DNA from: DATARN01 sp963851105
GTDB lineage: Bacteria > Actinomycetota > Acidimicrobiia > Acidimicrobiales > Palsa-688
DNA length: 64,000 bases
Reading direction: 5' to 3'
Assembly (NCBI GenBank): GCA_963851105.1
Contig: CAWKNP010000009.1
Coordinates: 186,001-250,000 of the forward strand
The stretch's first letter is position 1. Every line of letters starts with the position of its first letter. Below the pieces are notes generated by a model. That model had not been told where the DNA came from. It worked only from the letters and a program-made list of their open reading frames with translations, and did not search any database. Both the position numbers and the translations under genes were made by a program. Positions 42,966 to 52,384 of the stretch are shown one piece after another.

Positions 42966-45900
42966 GTGGGGGATTCGTTTACCCACCTGCATCTGCATAC
43001 CGAGTTCTCGATGCTCGACGGCGCGGCACGGGTGAGCGATGTGATGGCGGCGGCGGCCGCCGACGGCCAGAAGGCCATCGGGATCACCGACCACGGCAAC
43101 ATGTACGGCGTCCTCGACTTCTACGCCGCGGCCCGGGAGGCGGGCATCAAGCCCATCATCGGGACCGAGGCGTACATGGCGGGCGAGTCCCGTTTCGAGC
43201 GGCCGGTGCGCCGGGGCCGGGTCGACGACGGCGGCGGTGAGGCAGGCGAGGGCGAGAAGCTCTACTACCACCTGACGCTGCTGGCGGAGAACAACGCCGG
43301 CTACCAGAACCTCATGAAGCTGTCGAGCCAGGCGTACCTGGAGGGCTACTTCTACAAGCCCCGGGCCGACTGGGAGCTGCTCGATCGCTACCACGACGGG
43401 GTCATCGCCACGACCGGCTGCCTGGGTGGAGTGGTGCTCCAGGCGCTGCTGCGGGGCGATTTCGAGGCGGCGGTCGGCCATGCCGCCCGGCTGCAGGAGA
43501 TCTTCGGGCGCGACAGCCTGTTCGTCGAGCTTCAGGACCACGGCCTCGAGAAGCAGCGCAAGACCAATCCCCAGCTGATCGACATCGCCCGGCGGATCGG
43601 TGCCCCGCTGCTGGCGACCAACGACAGCCACTACACCCACCGCGAAGATGCCGTTGCCCACAACGCCCTGTTGTGCGTGCAGACCGGCTCGACCATGGAC
43701 GACCCCAACCGCTTCAAGTTCGACGGCGCGGAGCACTACTTGAAGTCGGCCGCCGAGATGCGCTCGCTGTTCGCTGACCAGCCCGACGCGTGCGACAACA
43801 CCTTGTGGATCGCGGAGCGCGCCGACGTCGAGATCGACTTCGGCAAGCCCAAGCTGCCTTCTTTTCCCCGGCCTGCCGGCTTCGACGACGCCGACAGCTA
43901 CCTCCGCCACCTGACCATGGAGGGGGCGGCCGAGCGCTACGGGTCGCCCCTGCCGGCGGCCGCCCGGGAGCGCCTCGAGTACGAGCTCGGCGTCATCTCC
44001 GACATGGGTTTCTCCGACTACTTCCTCGTGGTGTGGGACCTCATCCACTACGCCCGCGGCAAGGGCATCCGGGTGGGGCCGGGCCGGGGGAGCGCGGCGG
44101 GCTGCTGCGTCGCCTACTGCCTGCGCATCGTCGATCTCGACCCGATTCGCTACGACCTGCTGTTCGAGCGGTTCCTCAACCCGGGCCGCAAGCAGATGCC
44201 CGACATCGACATGGACTTCGACGAGCGCTACCGCGGCGAGATGATTCGCTACGCCACCGAGCGCTACGGATGGGACCATGTCGCCCAGATCGTCACCTTC
44301 TCGACCATCAAAGCCCGGGCCGCGGTGCGCGACGCCGCCCGGGTGCTCGGCCTGCCGTATGCCGTGGGCGACCGCATCGCCAAGGCCATGCCGCCGCTGG
44401 TGATGGGCCGCGACACCCCGCTCAGCGCCTGCCTCGACCCGGTGGCGGGCCATGAGGACGGCTACAAGGCCGCCATCGAGCTCCGGGACATGTACGTCCT
44501 CGACCCCGACGCCAAGAAGGTCATCGACGTGGCCCGGGGCCTCGAAGGGCTGCGCCGCCAGGACGGGATCCACGCCGCCGCGGTGGTGATCTCGGCCGAC
44601 CCCCTCACCGACTACCTGCCGATCCAGCGCAAGCCCGAGCCCGGGGGACTGGCCGAGAACTCGCCCATCGTGACGCAGTACGAGATGCACGGCGTCGAGG
44701 CGCTGGGTCTGCTCAAGATGGACTTCCTCGGCCTGCGCAACCTGTCGGTCATCGAGCGGGCCCTCGACCTAATCATGGCCAACACCGGCACCCGGCCCGA
44801 CATCGACGCCATCGCCCTCGACGACGAGGCGGTGTTCGAGATGCTGCGGCGAGCCGACTCGATCGGGGTGTTCCAGCTCGAAGGGTCGCCCATGCGGGCC
44901 CTTACCCGGGCGCTGGCGCCCACCAGCTTCGACGACATCTGCGCCCTCATCGCCCTGTACCGCCCGGGACCGATGGCGGCCAACATGCACTACGACTACG
45001 CCGACCGGAAAAACGGTCGCAAGCCCATCACCTACCTCCACCCCGACATGGCGGAGGTCCTGGCCGAGACCCAGGGCCTCATGATCTACCAGGAGTCGAT
45101 GATGCGGGTGGCCCAGCGCTTCGCCGGTTACACGCTGGAAGAGGCCGACAACCTGCGAAAGGCGGCGGGCAAGAAGAACCGGATCATCATGGCCCTGGAG
45201 CGGGAGAAGTTCGTGGCCGGCGCCGTCGCCACCGGCTACGGGGCCGACCTCGGTTCCAAGCTGTTCGATGTCATCGAGCCGTTCGCCGACTACGCGTTCA
45301 ACAAGAGCCACAGCTACGGCTACGGCCTCGTCAGCTACCAGACGGCGTGGTTGAAGGCCAACTATCCCCTGGAGTACCTGGCCGCCCTGTTGACCAGCGT
45401 CAAGGACGACAAGGACAAGACGGCGGTCTACCTGTCGGAGTGCCGGGCCCGGGGCATCGAGGTGCTAGTGCCCGACATAAATCTGTCGATCGCCGAGTTC
45501 GCAGCCATCAGAGGCGCCGGCGCCCGGGCGGCGGGCGCCATCCCCTTCGGGCTGGCGGCGGTGCGCAACGTCGGCGAGGGCCTGGTCGAACGCATCATCG
45601 TGGCCCGCTCCGAGGGCGGACCGTTCGCCAACTTCTACGATTTCTGCGAACGAGTGGACCCGGTGGTGCTGAACAAGCGCACCATCGAGTCGCTGGTCAA
45701 GGCGGGCGCCTTCGACTCCCTCGGCCATCCCCGCCAGGGGCTGTGCCAGGTCGCCGAGCAGATCGTCGAGCGCACGCTGGCGCGCCGGCGCGAGCGCGAA
45801 CAGGGGGTCATGAGCCTCTTCGGGGACTTTGGAGACTTTGGGGCCGCCGCTGGCGACGATCAGAGCAACCCGGTCTTCGACGACACCCGAGTGCCCATCC

Positions 45901-46535
45901 CCGACACCGAGTTCGACAAGCGCATGAAGCTGACCTTCGAGAAGGAGATGCTGGGCCTCTATGTCAGCGATCACCCGCTGATCGGCGTCGAGGCCGCCCT
46001 GCGCCGGCACGTGGACGTGAGTGTCCGGGAGCTACGGGAACTAAACGAGGGCGACCTGCGCTGGGTCGGCGGCGTGATCACCGGCCTCAACCGCAAGTAC
46101 ACCAAGCGGGGCGAGTTGATGGCGACGTTCAACCTGGAGGACCTCGAAGCGGTCGTCGACGTCTGGGTGTTCCCCCGCACGATGACCGAGATCGGGTACC
46201 TGCTGGCCGACGACGCGGTGGTGTGCGTCCGGGGCCGCCTCGACCTTCGGGAGGAGGAGCCCAAGCTGATCTGCATGGACCTCAAGGTCCCCGAGTTGGT
46301 GGTCGACGAATCGCAGCCCCTCCACCTGGTCCTGCCCCTGCACGCCCTCTCCGACGACCGCGTCCTTCGCCTGAAGCAGTTGCTGTCGGACCATCGGGGC
46401 CAGGCGCCGGTATTCCTCCATGTCGGCAGTAAGATCATCAGGCTGGCGGCCGAGTTCAATGTCAATGCCCGAGCCGGTCTGCTGGCGGAGTTGCGGGTCC
46501 TCTTGGGGGCCGGCTGCCTCCCCACATCGGACTAA
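42966..46535 (+). CDS. dnaE: DNA polymerase III alpha subunit DnaE1
   Basis: 1189 aa, the standard length. Replicative polymerase with N-terminal PHP domain (HLHLHTEFSMLDGAARV, ITDHGNMYG), polymerase palm with PDIDMDFDERYRG (catalytic acidic residues about 416-420), GVFQLEGSPM, FNKSHSYGYGLVSYQTAWLKANYP, helix-hairpin-helix and C-terminal OB fold. The PHP His/Asp ligands appear intact, so proofreading as in actinobacterial DnaE1 is possible. GTG 42966 has GGAGG about 9 nt upstream. Confidence 0.96.
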   Translation: MGDSFTHLHLHTEFSMLDGAARVSDVMAAAAADGQKAIGITDHGNMYGVLDFYAAAREAGIKPIIGTEAYMAGESRFERPVRRGRVDDGGGEAGEGEKLYYHLTLLAENNAGYQNLMKLSSQAYLEGYFYKPRADWELLDRYHDGVIATTGCLGGVVLQALLRGDFEAAVGHAARLQEIFGRDSLFVELQDHGLEKQRKTNPQLIDIARRIGAPLLATNDSHYTHREDAVAHNALLCVQTGSTMDDPNRFKFDGAEHYLKSAAEMRSLFADQPDACDNTLWIAERADVEIDFGKPKLPSFPRPAGFDDADSYLRHLTMEGAAERYGSPLPAAARERLEYELGVISDMGFSDYFLVVWDLIHYARGKGIRVGPGRGSAAGCCVAYCLRIVDLDPIRYDLLFERFLNPGRKQMPDIDMDFDERYRGEMIRYATERYGWDHVAQIVTFSTIKARAAVRDAARVLGLPYAVGDRIAKAMPPLVMGRDTPLSACLDPVAGHEDGYKAAIELRDMYVLDPDAKKVIDVARGLEGLRRQDGIHAAAVVISADPLTDYLPIQRKPEPGGLAENSPIVTQYEMHGVEALGLLKMDFLGLRNLSVIERALDLIMANTGTRPDIDAIALDDEAVFEMLRRADSIGVFQLEGSPMRALTRALAPTSFDDICALIALYRPGPMAANMHYDYADRKNGRKPITYLHPDMAEVLAETQGLMIYQESMMRVAQRFAGYTLEEADNLRKAAGKKNRIIMALEREKFVAGAVATGYGADLGSKLFDVIEPFADYAFNKSHSYGYGLVSYQTAWLKANYPLEYLAALLTSVKDDKDKTAVYLSECRARGIEVLVPDINLSIAEFAAIRGAGARAAGAIPFGLAAVRNVGEGLVERIIVARSEGGPFANFYDFCERVDPVVLNKRTIESLVKAGAFDSLGHPRQGLCQVAEQIVERTLARRREREQGVMSLFGDFGDFGAAAGDDQSNPVFDDTRVPIPDTEFDKRMKLTFEKEMLGLYVSDHPLIGVEAALRRHVDVSVRELRELNEGDLRWVGGVITGLNRKYTKRGELMATFNLEDLEAVVDVWVFPRTMTEIGYLLADDAVVCVRGRLDLREEEPKLICMDLKVPELVVDESQPLHLVLPLHALSDDRVLRLKQLLSDHRGQAPVFLHVGSKIIRLAAEFNVNARAGLLAELRVLLGAGCLPTSD

Positions 46536-46639
46536 GCGGTTCCGTTGCGGCCTCGTTCGCCTGCACCTTTGGAAAGAAGCGACCGGAACCACGTAAACTT
46601 GTGGGGAAGCACCAAGCGGAGGAGACGAGCTGTAGGGAG

Positions 46640-47311
46640 ATGGGGATCGACGTCGGAACCAAGGACTGCACAGCCCTCAGCGATGCCGAGTTGGCCGAGA
46701 TGGCGGACATCTGCACCGATGGACCAGCGGGCTTCGACATCGGCCTGTTGTCCAAGCAGCGTGACGCCTGGGTCCTGATAACCCAGGCCTACGAATCGGG
46801 CAAGCTCGTCGGCTTTTCCTTCTGCACCCTGGAGCGCATCGGCGGGACGCCCTGCCTGCTGTGGGGCTTGGCCTCGATCAAGCGCACCGCCAAGCGGGGG
46901 ACCACCCTGGCGGCGCTGACCGCCGACCAGTTCCGGCGCGCCGTTCTCGCCTTCCCCGACGAGGATGTGCTGATCGGGACGCGGTTTATCGACCCCGGGG
47001 CGTTCGCCGCCTTCGACGGCCTCGAGGACATCTGCCCCCGCCCGGGCCACAAGGCGAGCGGCGAGGAGCGGGCCTGGAGCCGGCGCCTCGCCAAGCGCTT
47101 CGGCGCCGAGGGCCGGATCAACGATCGCACCTTCGTGGTCGAGGGCGATGGCAACGCGGTGGGGATCTTCGACTACAGCGCCTCCGACGACGACAAGGTC
47201 GACGAGGGCATGATCGACTTCTTCATCCCGATCGACGCCGGCCGCCGCGACGTGCTCATCGCGTTCGGGTGGGGGATGGCCGAAGACCTGGCCTCCCGGT
47301 ACGGGCCGTAG
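46640..47311 (+). CDS. conserved-looking hypothetical protein
   Basis: 223 aa, mixed alpha/beta, no membrane segment. The opening LSDAELAEMADIC and the later WVLITQAYESGKLVGFSFCTLERIGG and CLLWGLASIKRT segments loosely resemble the first half of a GNAT acetyltransferase, but the acetyl-CoA loop is not clear. Start chosen at ATG 46640 because a TAAACT -10-like box at 46594 would make GTG 46601 untranscribed; AGGGAG touches the ATG and GGAGGAG lies further upstream. Single gene, convergent with the next. Confidence 0.6.
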   Translation: MGIDVGTKDCTALSDAELAEMADICTDGPAGFDIGLLSKQRDAWVLITQAYESGKLVGFSFCTLERIGGTPCLLWGLASIKRTAKRGTTLAALTADQFRRAVLAFPDEDVLIGTRFIDPGAFAAFDGLEDICPRPGHKASGEERAWSRRLAKRFGAEGRINDRTFVVEGDGNAVGIFDYSASDDDKVDEGMIDFFIPIDAGRRDVLIAFGWGMAEDLASRYGP

Positions 47312-47333
47312 CCCTGACTGGCACAACCGCCGA

Positions 47334-48002
47334 TTAGGGGCGGGGAAGCAACCCGGCGACGACCTTGTGGCAGTGGCCGTCGACCGGCGGGGCCAACTCG
47401 ACGAGGAGGCGCTCGCCTTTTCCCGAGTCGATCCGGGTGCGGCCCGACGCCGCCAGTGCGCCGGCCAGGCGGCGATCGACGCACGGCAGTTCCACCGGCA
47501 GTCCCCGCCAGCGGAACAGGCACACCAGCGCCCCGTCGCGGCGCCGTATGACCGCCGGGCCCTCGGGCTCGACGACCGCGATCGTCGGGTAGTCGGCGGT
47601 CCGCTGCCAGAACGGGATGGCAGGGCCGTGAATGGCCAGCAATGGTTGTCCCGGCGGATGTAACACCGCCCGCAGGTACCGCTCGGCCCGCCGCCCCGTG
47701 ATCCGGCCGATGCGCTCGGGCGCCTCCGCGAGGGGCACCGCCTCGGGCTCGGTGGGATCGGGGAGGAGGTCGATGGTGTCGTCGAGGGTGCAGCCGATGA
47801 CGTCGTACGGGCGCAGGTCGACGGCGATCGGCGCCGGGGTCCAGGCCCGCACAATGGCGCCGGAAACCAGATCGATCCCGGCGCAGTGAGCGACGTCGGC
47901 GGCCAGCACCAATAACTCCAATGTGGTGCCCGGAATGTTGCTGCGGCGGGGAAGTGCCTCAGCCTCGGGGGCAACCGGCACGAAGAGTGAACGGGAGGAC
48001 AT
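47334..48002 (-). CDS. hypothetical protein
   Basis: 222 aa. Features a hydrophobic ELLVLAADVAHCAGIDLVSGAIVRAW stretch, TEPEAVPLAEAPERIGRITGRRAERYLRAVLHPPGQPLLAIHGPAIPFW and several Asp/Glu-rich loops. No recognised domain, catalytic motif or signal peptide. ATG 48002 is preceded by GATAAT 12 nt upstream, giving a very short leader. It ends 22 bp from the convergent gene at 47311. Confidence 0.55.
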   Translation of the reverse strand: MSSRSLFVPVAPEAEALPRRSNIPGTTLELLVLAADVAHCAGIDLVSGAIVRAWTPAPIAVDLRPYDVIGCTLDDTIDLLPDPTEPEAVPLAEAPERIGRITGRRAERYLRAVLHPPGQPLLAIHGPAIPFWQRTADYPTIAVVEPEGPAVIRRRDGALVCLFRWRGLPVELPCVDRRLAGALAASGRTRIDSGKGERLLVELAPPVDGHCHKVVAGLLPRP

Positions 48003-48096
48003 CGATTGCACGGGATTATCTTGACCGGCGACGCTTGCCGGCTGGTGGATACCCGCAAAAACAGTGTCCTCGAGAGCGCCAAATGCGCCGGGCCGA

Positions 48097-50073
48097 TCAG
48101 CCAACGGTAAGGCCGGCCAACTGCTCGAGCATGCTGTCGATATCGGTGACGGGCGCGCCGCAGGTGTAGTTCCGGCATATGAACGCCTTGTGGGCCGCCT
48201 CGGGTCCTGTCCGGCCCTCCCACAGCGGTGAGGGGTACGGCTGGCCCCAGGCCAGGACCACATTTGGCAGATAACGAGCCGTCACCGCCTCGACCAAATC
48301 CTGACGTTCGCCGGTCACCGCCACCTCCGTCACACCGGAAACGACCATGTCGACCGCCGCCAGGAAGTTGGTAAATCCCGTCGGGTAGCGGGCCAGCAAG
48401 GGAGCCATTGCCGTCAGCAAAGCGGCGGACGCGTCGCCATAACGGGCCTCGCCGGTCAGCGCCGAGAGACGGAGCAAGGCCACCGCGGCCACCGAATTGG
48501 CCGACGGCGTGGCCCCGTCATAGCTGTCCTTGGACCTTACGATCAACGCTTCGGCATCGTCGCCGGAGGTGAAGAAACCGCCGTCGACGGGATCCGCGAA
48601 CAGCCGCAGCAGGTCGTCGGCCACCTCCCGGGCGGCGACCACCCAGCGGGCCTCGCCGGTCGCCTCGGCCAGGCGGGTGAAAGCTTCGACCAGCCAGGCG
48701 TAGTCGATGGCATAGGCGAGGTGGCGGCCCGGCCGGCCCCCCTGCCAGGCCCGCAGCCAGCGGCCGTCGCCCGGGCGGCGCAGTTGCGACAGGAGGAACT
48801 CCGCCACTTCCACCCCGGCCGCCACCCAGTCGCTGCGCCCCATGGCGGCGCCCGACTCGGCCAGAGCGGCGACCGCCATGGCGTTCCATTCGGTGACCAC
48901 CTTGTCGTCGAGGCCGGGGCGGACCCGCAGCTCGCGGGCCGCGAGCAGCCGTTGCCGGGCCGCCTCCACTTCGGGTAGGCGCAGGAGGTCGCCGCGCACC
49001 GGCCGCCACAGGATGTTGGTGCCCTCCCAGTTGCCCTCGGCGGTGACCCCGTACCACTCGACGGCCGCGTCGCCCCCCGTTGCCCGGACCTCGTCAAGCG
49101 ACCACACGTAGAACTTGCCCTCGACGCCCTCGCTGTCGGCGTCCTCGGCGGAGTTGATGCCGCCGCCGGGGGCATGCATGGGCGGCCGCAGCAGGTAGGC
49201 GACGGTCTCCTCCACCACCTGGCGGTAGCGGTCAGCCCCGGTCACCTGCCACCCGTGGGTGTAGAGGCGGATCAGCTGGGCGTTGTCGTACAGCATCTTC
49301 TCGAAGTGAGGCACCAGCCACGTCCGCTCGACGGCGTAGCGGGCGAAGCCGCCCCCCAGGTGGTCGTAGATCCCCCCCGAGGCCATGGCGTCGAGGGTGG
49401 TGGTGACCACGTCCCGGGCGCCGCCGCGCAGCGCCAGCTCGACCATGGCCGCCTGCGGGAACTTGGGCGCCCGGCCAAAACCACCCCATTGCTCGTCGAA
49501 CGCGTCCCGCAGCGCCTGGACCCCTTTTACCACCAGGTCGGGGGAAAGGGGCGACGGGGTCGCCGAGTCGGTCCTCGACATTCCGGTCATGCGGATCCCC
49601 GAGCGCACGGCGTCGGCCAGGCGGTCGGCATCGCGCTCGATGTCGGTGCGGCGCTCCCGCCAGGCGGTGTCGACCTGGGCGAGGAGGTCGAGGAAGACGG
49701 GCTTGGGGAAGTAGGTCCCGCCGAAGAACGGGCGGCCGTCCGGTGTCAGGAACACCGTCATCGGCCAGCCGCCCCCGCCCGTCTGGGCCTGCACCGCCTC
49801 CATGTAGATGGCGTCGACGTCGGGCCGCTCCTCGCGGTCCACCTTGATGTTGACGAAACGGTCGTTCATGACCTGGGCGACGGCTTCGTCCTCGAAGGAT
49901 TCGTGGGCCATCACGTGGCACCAGTGGCACGCCGAGTAACCGATCGAGAGGAGGACCGGGCGGTCCTGCTTCTGCGCCCGCTGGAGGGCTTCGTCGCCCC
50001 AGGGGAACCAGTCCACCGGGTTGGTCCGGTGTTGGCGTAGGTAGGGGCTGGTCTCGTCCGCCAAGTGATTCAC
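48097..50073 (-). CDS. YyaL/DUF255 thioredoxin-domain protein (spermatogenesis-associated-20 family)
   Basis: 658 aa. N-terminal thioredoxin-like domain (about 1-160) with NPVDWFPWGDEAL and the CHWC active pair (49-52), HESFEDEAVAQVMN and DREERPDVD; then an (alpha/alpha)6 barrel resembling N-acylglucosamine epimerases and glycosidases (about 200-650, including GGIYDHLGGGFARY and EDADSEGVEGKFYVW). Family role unproven. GTG 50073 follows a TAGGCT box by 7 nt. The start codon and box agree with leaderless transcription. Confidence 0.92.
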   Translation of the reverse strand: MNHLADETSPYLRQHRTNPVDWFPWGDEALQRAQKQDRPVLLSIGYSACHWCHVMAHESFEDEAVAQVMNDRFVNIKVDREERPDVDAIYMEAVQAQTGGGGWPMTVFLTPDGRPFFGGTYFPKPVFLDLLAQVDTAWRERRTDIERDADRLADAVRSGIRMTGMSRTDSATPSPLSPDLVVKGVQALRDAFDEQWGGFGRAPKFPQAAMVELALRGGARDVVTTTLDAMASGGIYDHLGGGFARYAVERTWLVPHFEKMLYDNAQLIRLYTHGWQVTGADRYRQVVEETVAYLLRPPMHAPGGGINSAEDADSEGVEGKFYVWSLDEVRATGGDAAVEWYGVTAEGNWEGTNILWRPVRGDLLRLPEVEAARQRLLAARELRVRPGLDDKVVTEWNAMAVAALAESGAAMGRSDWVAAGVEVAEFLLSQLRRPGDGRWLRAWQGGRPGRHLAYAIDYAWLVEAFTRLAEATGEARWVVAAREVADDLLRLFADPVDGGFFTSGDDAEALIVRSKDSYDGATPSANSVAAVALLRLSALTGEARYGDASAALLTAMAPLLARYPTGFTNFLAAVDMVVSGVTEVAVTGERQDLVEAVTARYLPNVVLAWGQPYPSPLWEGRTGPEAAHKAFICRNYTCGAPVTDIDSMLEQLAGLTVG

Positions 50074-50080
50074 GCCCGCC

Positions 50081-50086
50081 AGCCTA
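50081..50086 (-). promoter_or_regulatory. -10 box (TAGGCT) of the YyaL gene
   Basis: Minus-strand TAGGCT ends 7 nt before GTG 50073. Confidence 0.45.
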
Positions 50087-50163
50087 CGGTTGCAGGTCTT
50101 CCTCGGGGTCGGCGGTTCACGGGTATAGCGTCGGCTCAGGGTGACTTGAGAAGGGTGGACCCA

Positions 50164-50337
50164 GTGACCGACTTGCCCGTGGACGCTTCGCCCGAGGACG
50201 TTGTCGAGCAGAGGACCGGGGCGGTGGCGGCGCCCGCGCCGGTCGTCGACGTGAGCGACCCGGCGCTCGAGGCCGACCCCGCCGACGTGGCCGACCAGTT
50301 GGCCGAGGTGCCGCTCGACGACGAAGATTGGCGCTGA
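50164..50337 (+). CDS. small acidic hypothetical protein
   Basis: 57 aa, strongly acidic (Asp/Glu about one in four) and Pro/Val/Ala-rich, ending LDDEDWR. Probably disordered; no domain recognised. GTG 50164 has GGGTGG 5 nt upstream. It lies 9 nt before the SDR gene, so the two are likely co-transcribed. Confidence 0.5.
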   Translation: MTDLPVDASPEDVVEQRTGAVAAPAPVVDVSDPALEADPADVADQLAEVPLDDEDWR

Positions 50338-50346
50338 TCGTCGCCG

Positions 50347-51105
50347 ATGGATCTGCGCCTCGACGGCAAGACAGCGCTGGTCACCGGTGGTTCACGCGGC
50401 ATCGGCCGGGCGATCGCCACGGCAATGGCGGCGTCGGGGGCGGCGGTGATGATCTCGAGTCGCAAGGCTGAGGCACTGGAGGCGGCGGCCAAGGCGATGC
50501 CCGGTGAAGTCGCGTGGTTCGCGGCCAACGCGGGCGATGACGGAGCGGCGGCGGCGTGTGTCGACGCCACCGTGGCCCGCTTCGGCGCGCTCGACATCCT
50601 GGTCAACAATGCCGCGACGAATCCCTATCTCGGTCCCCTCATCGAGATCGATGCGCCCCTGGCCGCCAAGACCGTCCAGGTCAACCAGTGGGCCGTACTT
50701 CATTGGACCCAGCTCGCTTACCAGGCGTGGCTGAAGGCGCACGGTGGGGCGGTCATCAACCTGGCCTCGGTCGGGGGCATCGGCGTCGAGCCCGCCATCG
50801 GGTACTACAACGCAACCAAGGCGGCCGTGATCCACATCACCAAACATCTGGCCAGCGAGCTCGGCCCTTCGGGGGTGCGGGTCAACGCCATCGCCCCAGG
50901 ACTGGTCAAGACCGACCTCGCCCGCGCCCTGTGGGAGCACTATGGCGACACCATTGCGTCGCGCCTGCCGTTGCGCCGGCTGGGTTCGCCCTCGGACATC
51001 GTGGGGGCGGCGGTGTTTCTGGCGTCGGATGCCGCCAGTTGGATCACCGGCACGACGCTCGTGGTCGACGGCGGCGCGCTGGTCAGTCCGATCGGTCTGA
51101 TCTGA
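50347..51105 (+). CDS. short-chain dehydrogenase/reductase (SDR)
   Basis: 252 aa, classical SDR. NAD(P)-binding TGGSRGIG (13-20), NNAA, catalytic Ser in INLASVGG, Y154 and K158 (YNATK), and the VRVNAIAPGLVKT segment. Resembles 3-oxoacyl-ACP-reductase-like enzymes, but the substrate is not assignable. Its 3-prime end overlaps the convergent menE gene by 23 nt. Confidence 0.93.
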   Translation: MDLRLDGKTALVTGGSRGIGRAIATAMAASGAAVMISSRKAEALEAAAKAMPGEVAWFAANAGDDGAAAACVDATVARFGALDILVNNAATNPYLGPLIEIDAPLAAKTVQVNQWAVLHWTQLAYQAWLKAHGGAVINLASVGGIGVEPAIGYYNATKAAVIHITKHLASELGPSGVRVNAIAPGLVKTDLARALWEHYGDTIASRLPLRRLGSPSDIVGAAVFLASDAASWITGTTLVVDGGALVSPIGLI

Positions 51106-52357
51106 GGGCGTTCTTCTGCACCTTGCCGATCCCCGTTCGGGGGAGCTCTGCGAGCAGGACAAGCTGGCGGGGGGCGGCCCAGGGCGCCAGCTGTTCTTTG
51201 ACCTGACGGCGCAGGTCCTCGAGGGTCGGGGGCGAGGCGGGGTCGGCGGGCACCACCCAGGCCACGACCCGTTCGCCCCATTCCGGGTCCGGGCGGCCCG
51301 CGACCGCCACGTCACTGATGGCGGGGTGCTTTCGCAGGACTGCCTCGACCGGGGCCGGCCAGATGTTCTCGCCACCGGAGACGATGAGGTCCGAGAGGCG
51401 GCCATCGATGTGCAGCCGACCGTCGGGGCCGATCCTTCCGGCATCGCCGGTCGCGAACCAGCCCTCGGCGTCCAGGGGTGTCGTCTCGCCCTCGTCGCGG
51501 TCGCTGCGGCCGTCGCGGTCGCGGTCGCTGTGGCCGTCGGGGTCGCCGTCGCTGTGGCTGTGGCTGTCGGGGTCGCTGTGGCTGTGGCTGTGGCTGTGGC
51601 CGTCGGGGTCGCCGGCGCCGTCGCCGTGGCGGCCGCGGTCGCGGTACGCCCGCAGCAACATCGGGCCGCGGAGCCTCACCTCGCCCCGGGCGCCGATGGC
51701 CACCTCAACGCCGTCGAGGGCAATGCCGTCGTAGACCACGCCGCTGCCGGTCTCGGTCATGCCGTAGGTGGTGACCACGTTGGCCGCCAGGCCGGCGGGC
51801 GGCGCCGACCCGCCCAGCACGACCGTATGGAAGGCGCCGGCGTCTACTCGTCCTAGGGCGACGGCGACCAGGGAGACCAGGACCTCAGGCCCCCCACGTT
51901 TGGTGACCTCGGCGGCGTCGAAACCGGGAAGGACCTCCAGGGGCGTGCCGGTTATCAGGGCGCGGGTCACGACCGAGAGGCCGCCGACATGGCTGAGCGG
52001 GAGGCAGGCCAGCCAGCGGTGCGCAGAGGGTTCGACCTGCAGCCTGTTGGAGGTGGCAACCGCCGAGGCGCGGATGGCGGCGTGGGTCAGGACGACGCCC
52101 CGGGGTGTTCCCGTCGTGCCACTGGTGGCGACCACCAGGGCGTCGCCCGGCTGAACCGGGCGGCCTCCTGCTCGGGCGGCCATCCCGGCCTGGCTGACCA
52201 CTCGGCTCGGGGCCATGGCCTCCATCAGCTGTTGCTTGGCCGGCATTGGGAGGCGCTGGTCGACCGGCAGCACCGCATCGCCGGTGTCCCACGCCCGTCG
52301 CAGGGCCTCGACGAATGCCGGTCCCCCCGGAAGGTCGAGAGCAACCAGCGACGCCAC
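51083..52357 (-). CDS. menE: o-succinylbenzoate-CoA ligase MenE-like (AMP-binding)
   Basis: 424 aa. Adenylate-forming enzyme: VATSGTTGTPRGVVLTH phosphate loop, TYGMTETGSGV, GWFATGDAGRI, IVSGGENIWPAPVE and the C-terminal RTGIGKVQKNAL lysine motif. Next to menA, menH and menD, so the o-succinylbenzoate role is likely. A Ser/His/Asp-rich insertion (about residues 239-292) of near-dipeptide repeats sits just before the hinge region. The N-terminus is short for the family (usual members are 450 or more). The start near 52357 is on GTG/ATG-type codons without a clear ribosome-binding site. Confidence 0.85.
   Translation of the reverse strand: MASLVALDLPGGPAFVEALRRAWDTGDAVLPVDQRLPMPAKQQLMEAMAPSRVVSQAGMAARAGGRPVQPGDALVVATSGTTGTPRGVVLTHAAIRASAVATSNRLQVEPSAHRWLACLPLSHVGGLSVVTRALITGTPLEVLPGFDAAEVTKRGGPEVLVSLVAVALGRVDAGAFHTVVLGGSAPPAGLAANVVTTYGMTETGSGVVYDGIALDGVEVAIGARGEVRLRGPMLLRAYRDRGRHGDGAGDPDGHSHSHSHSDPDSHSHSDGDPDGHSDRDRDGRSDRDEGETTPLDAEGWFATGDAGRIGPDGRLHIDGRLSDLIVSGGENIWPAPVEAVLRKHPAISDVAVAGRPDPEWGERVVAWVVPADPASPPTLEDLRRQVKEQLAPWAAPRQLVLLAELPRTGIGKVQKNALRSDRSD
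51479..51640 (-). repeat. His/Ser/Asp codon expansion in menE
   Basis: A stretch of 6-bp-like units (GTGGCT, GTCGGG on +) encoding HSHSHSHSDPDSHSHSDG-type sequence in frame. Absent from the AMP-binding fold as generally known. Confidence 0.8.
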
Positions 52358-52384
52358 GAGGCCGCAGGCTACCCAGCGTCGGCG

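Noticed and set aside
42506..43102. Minus-strand frame with 28-residue repeats (GPPASPKRSRNAR)
   Set aside because: It translates the palindromic DNA repeats; most repeat periods are not multiples of three, so the frame is not kept across the array.
46601..46639. GTG 46601 as the start of the hypothetical gene
   Set aside because: A TAAACT box immediately upstream would place transcription start after it, and ATG 46640 gives better protein-like sequence.
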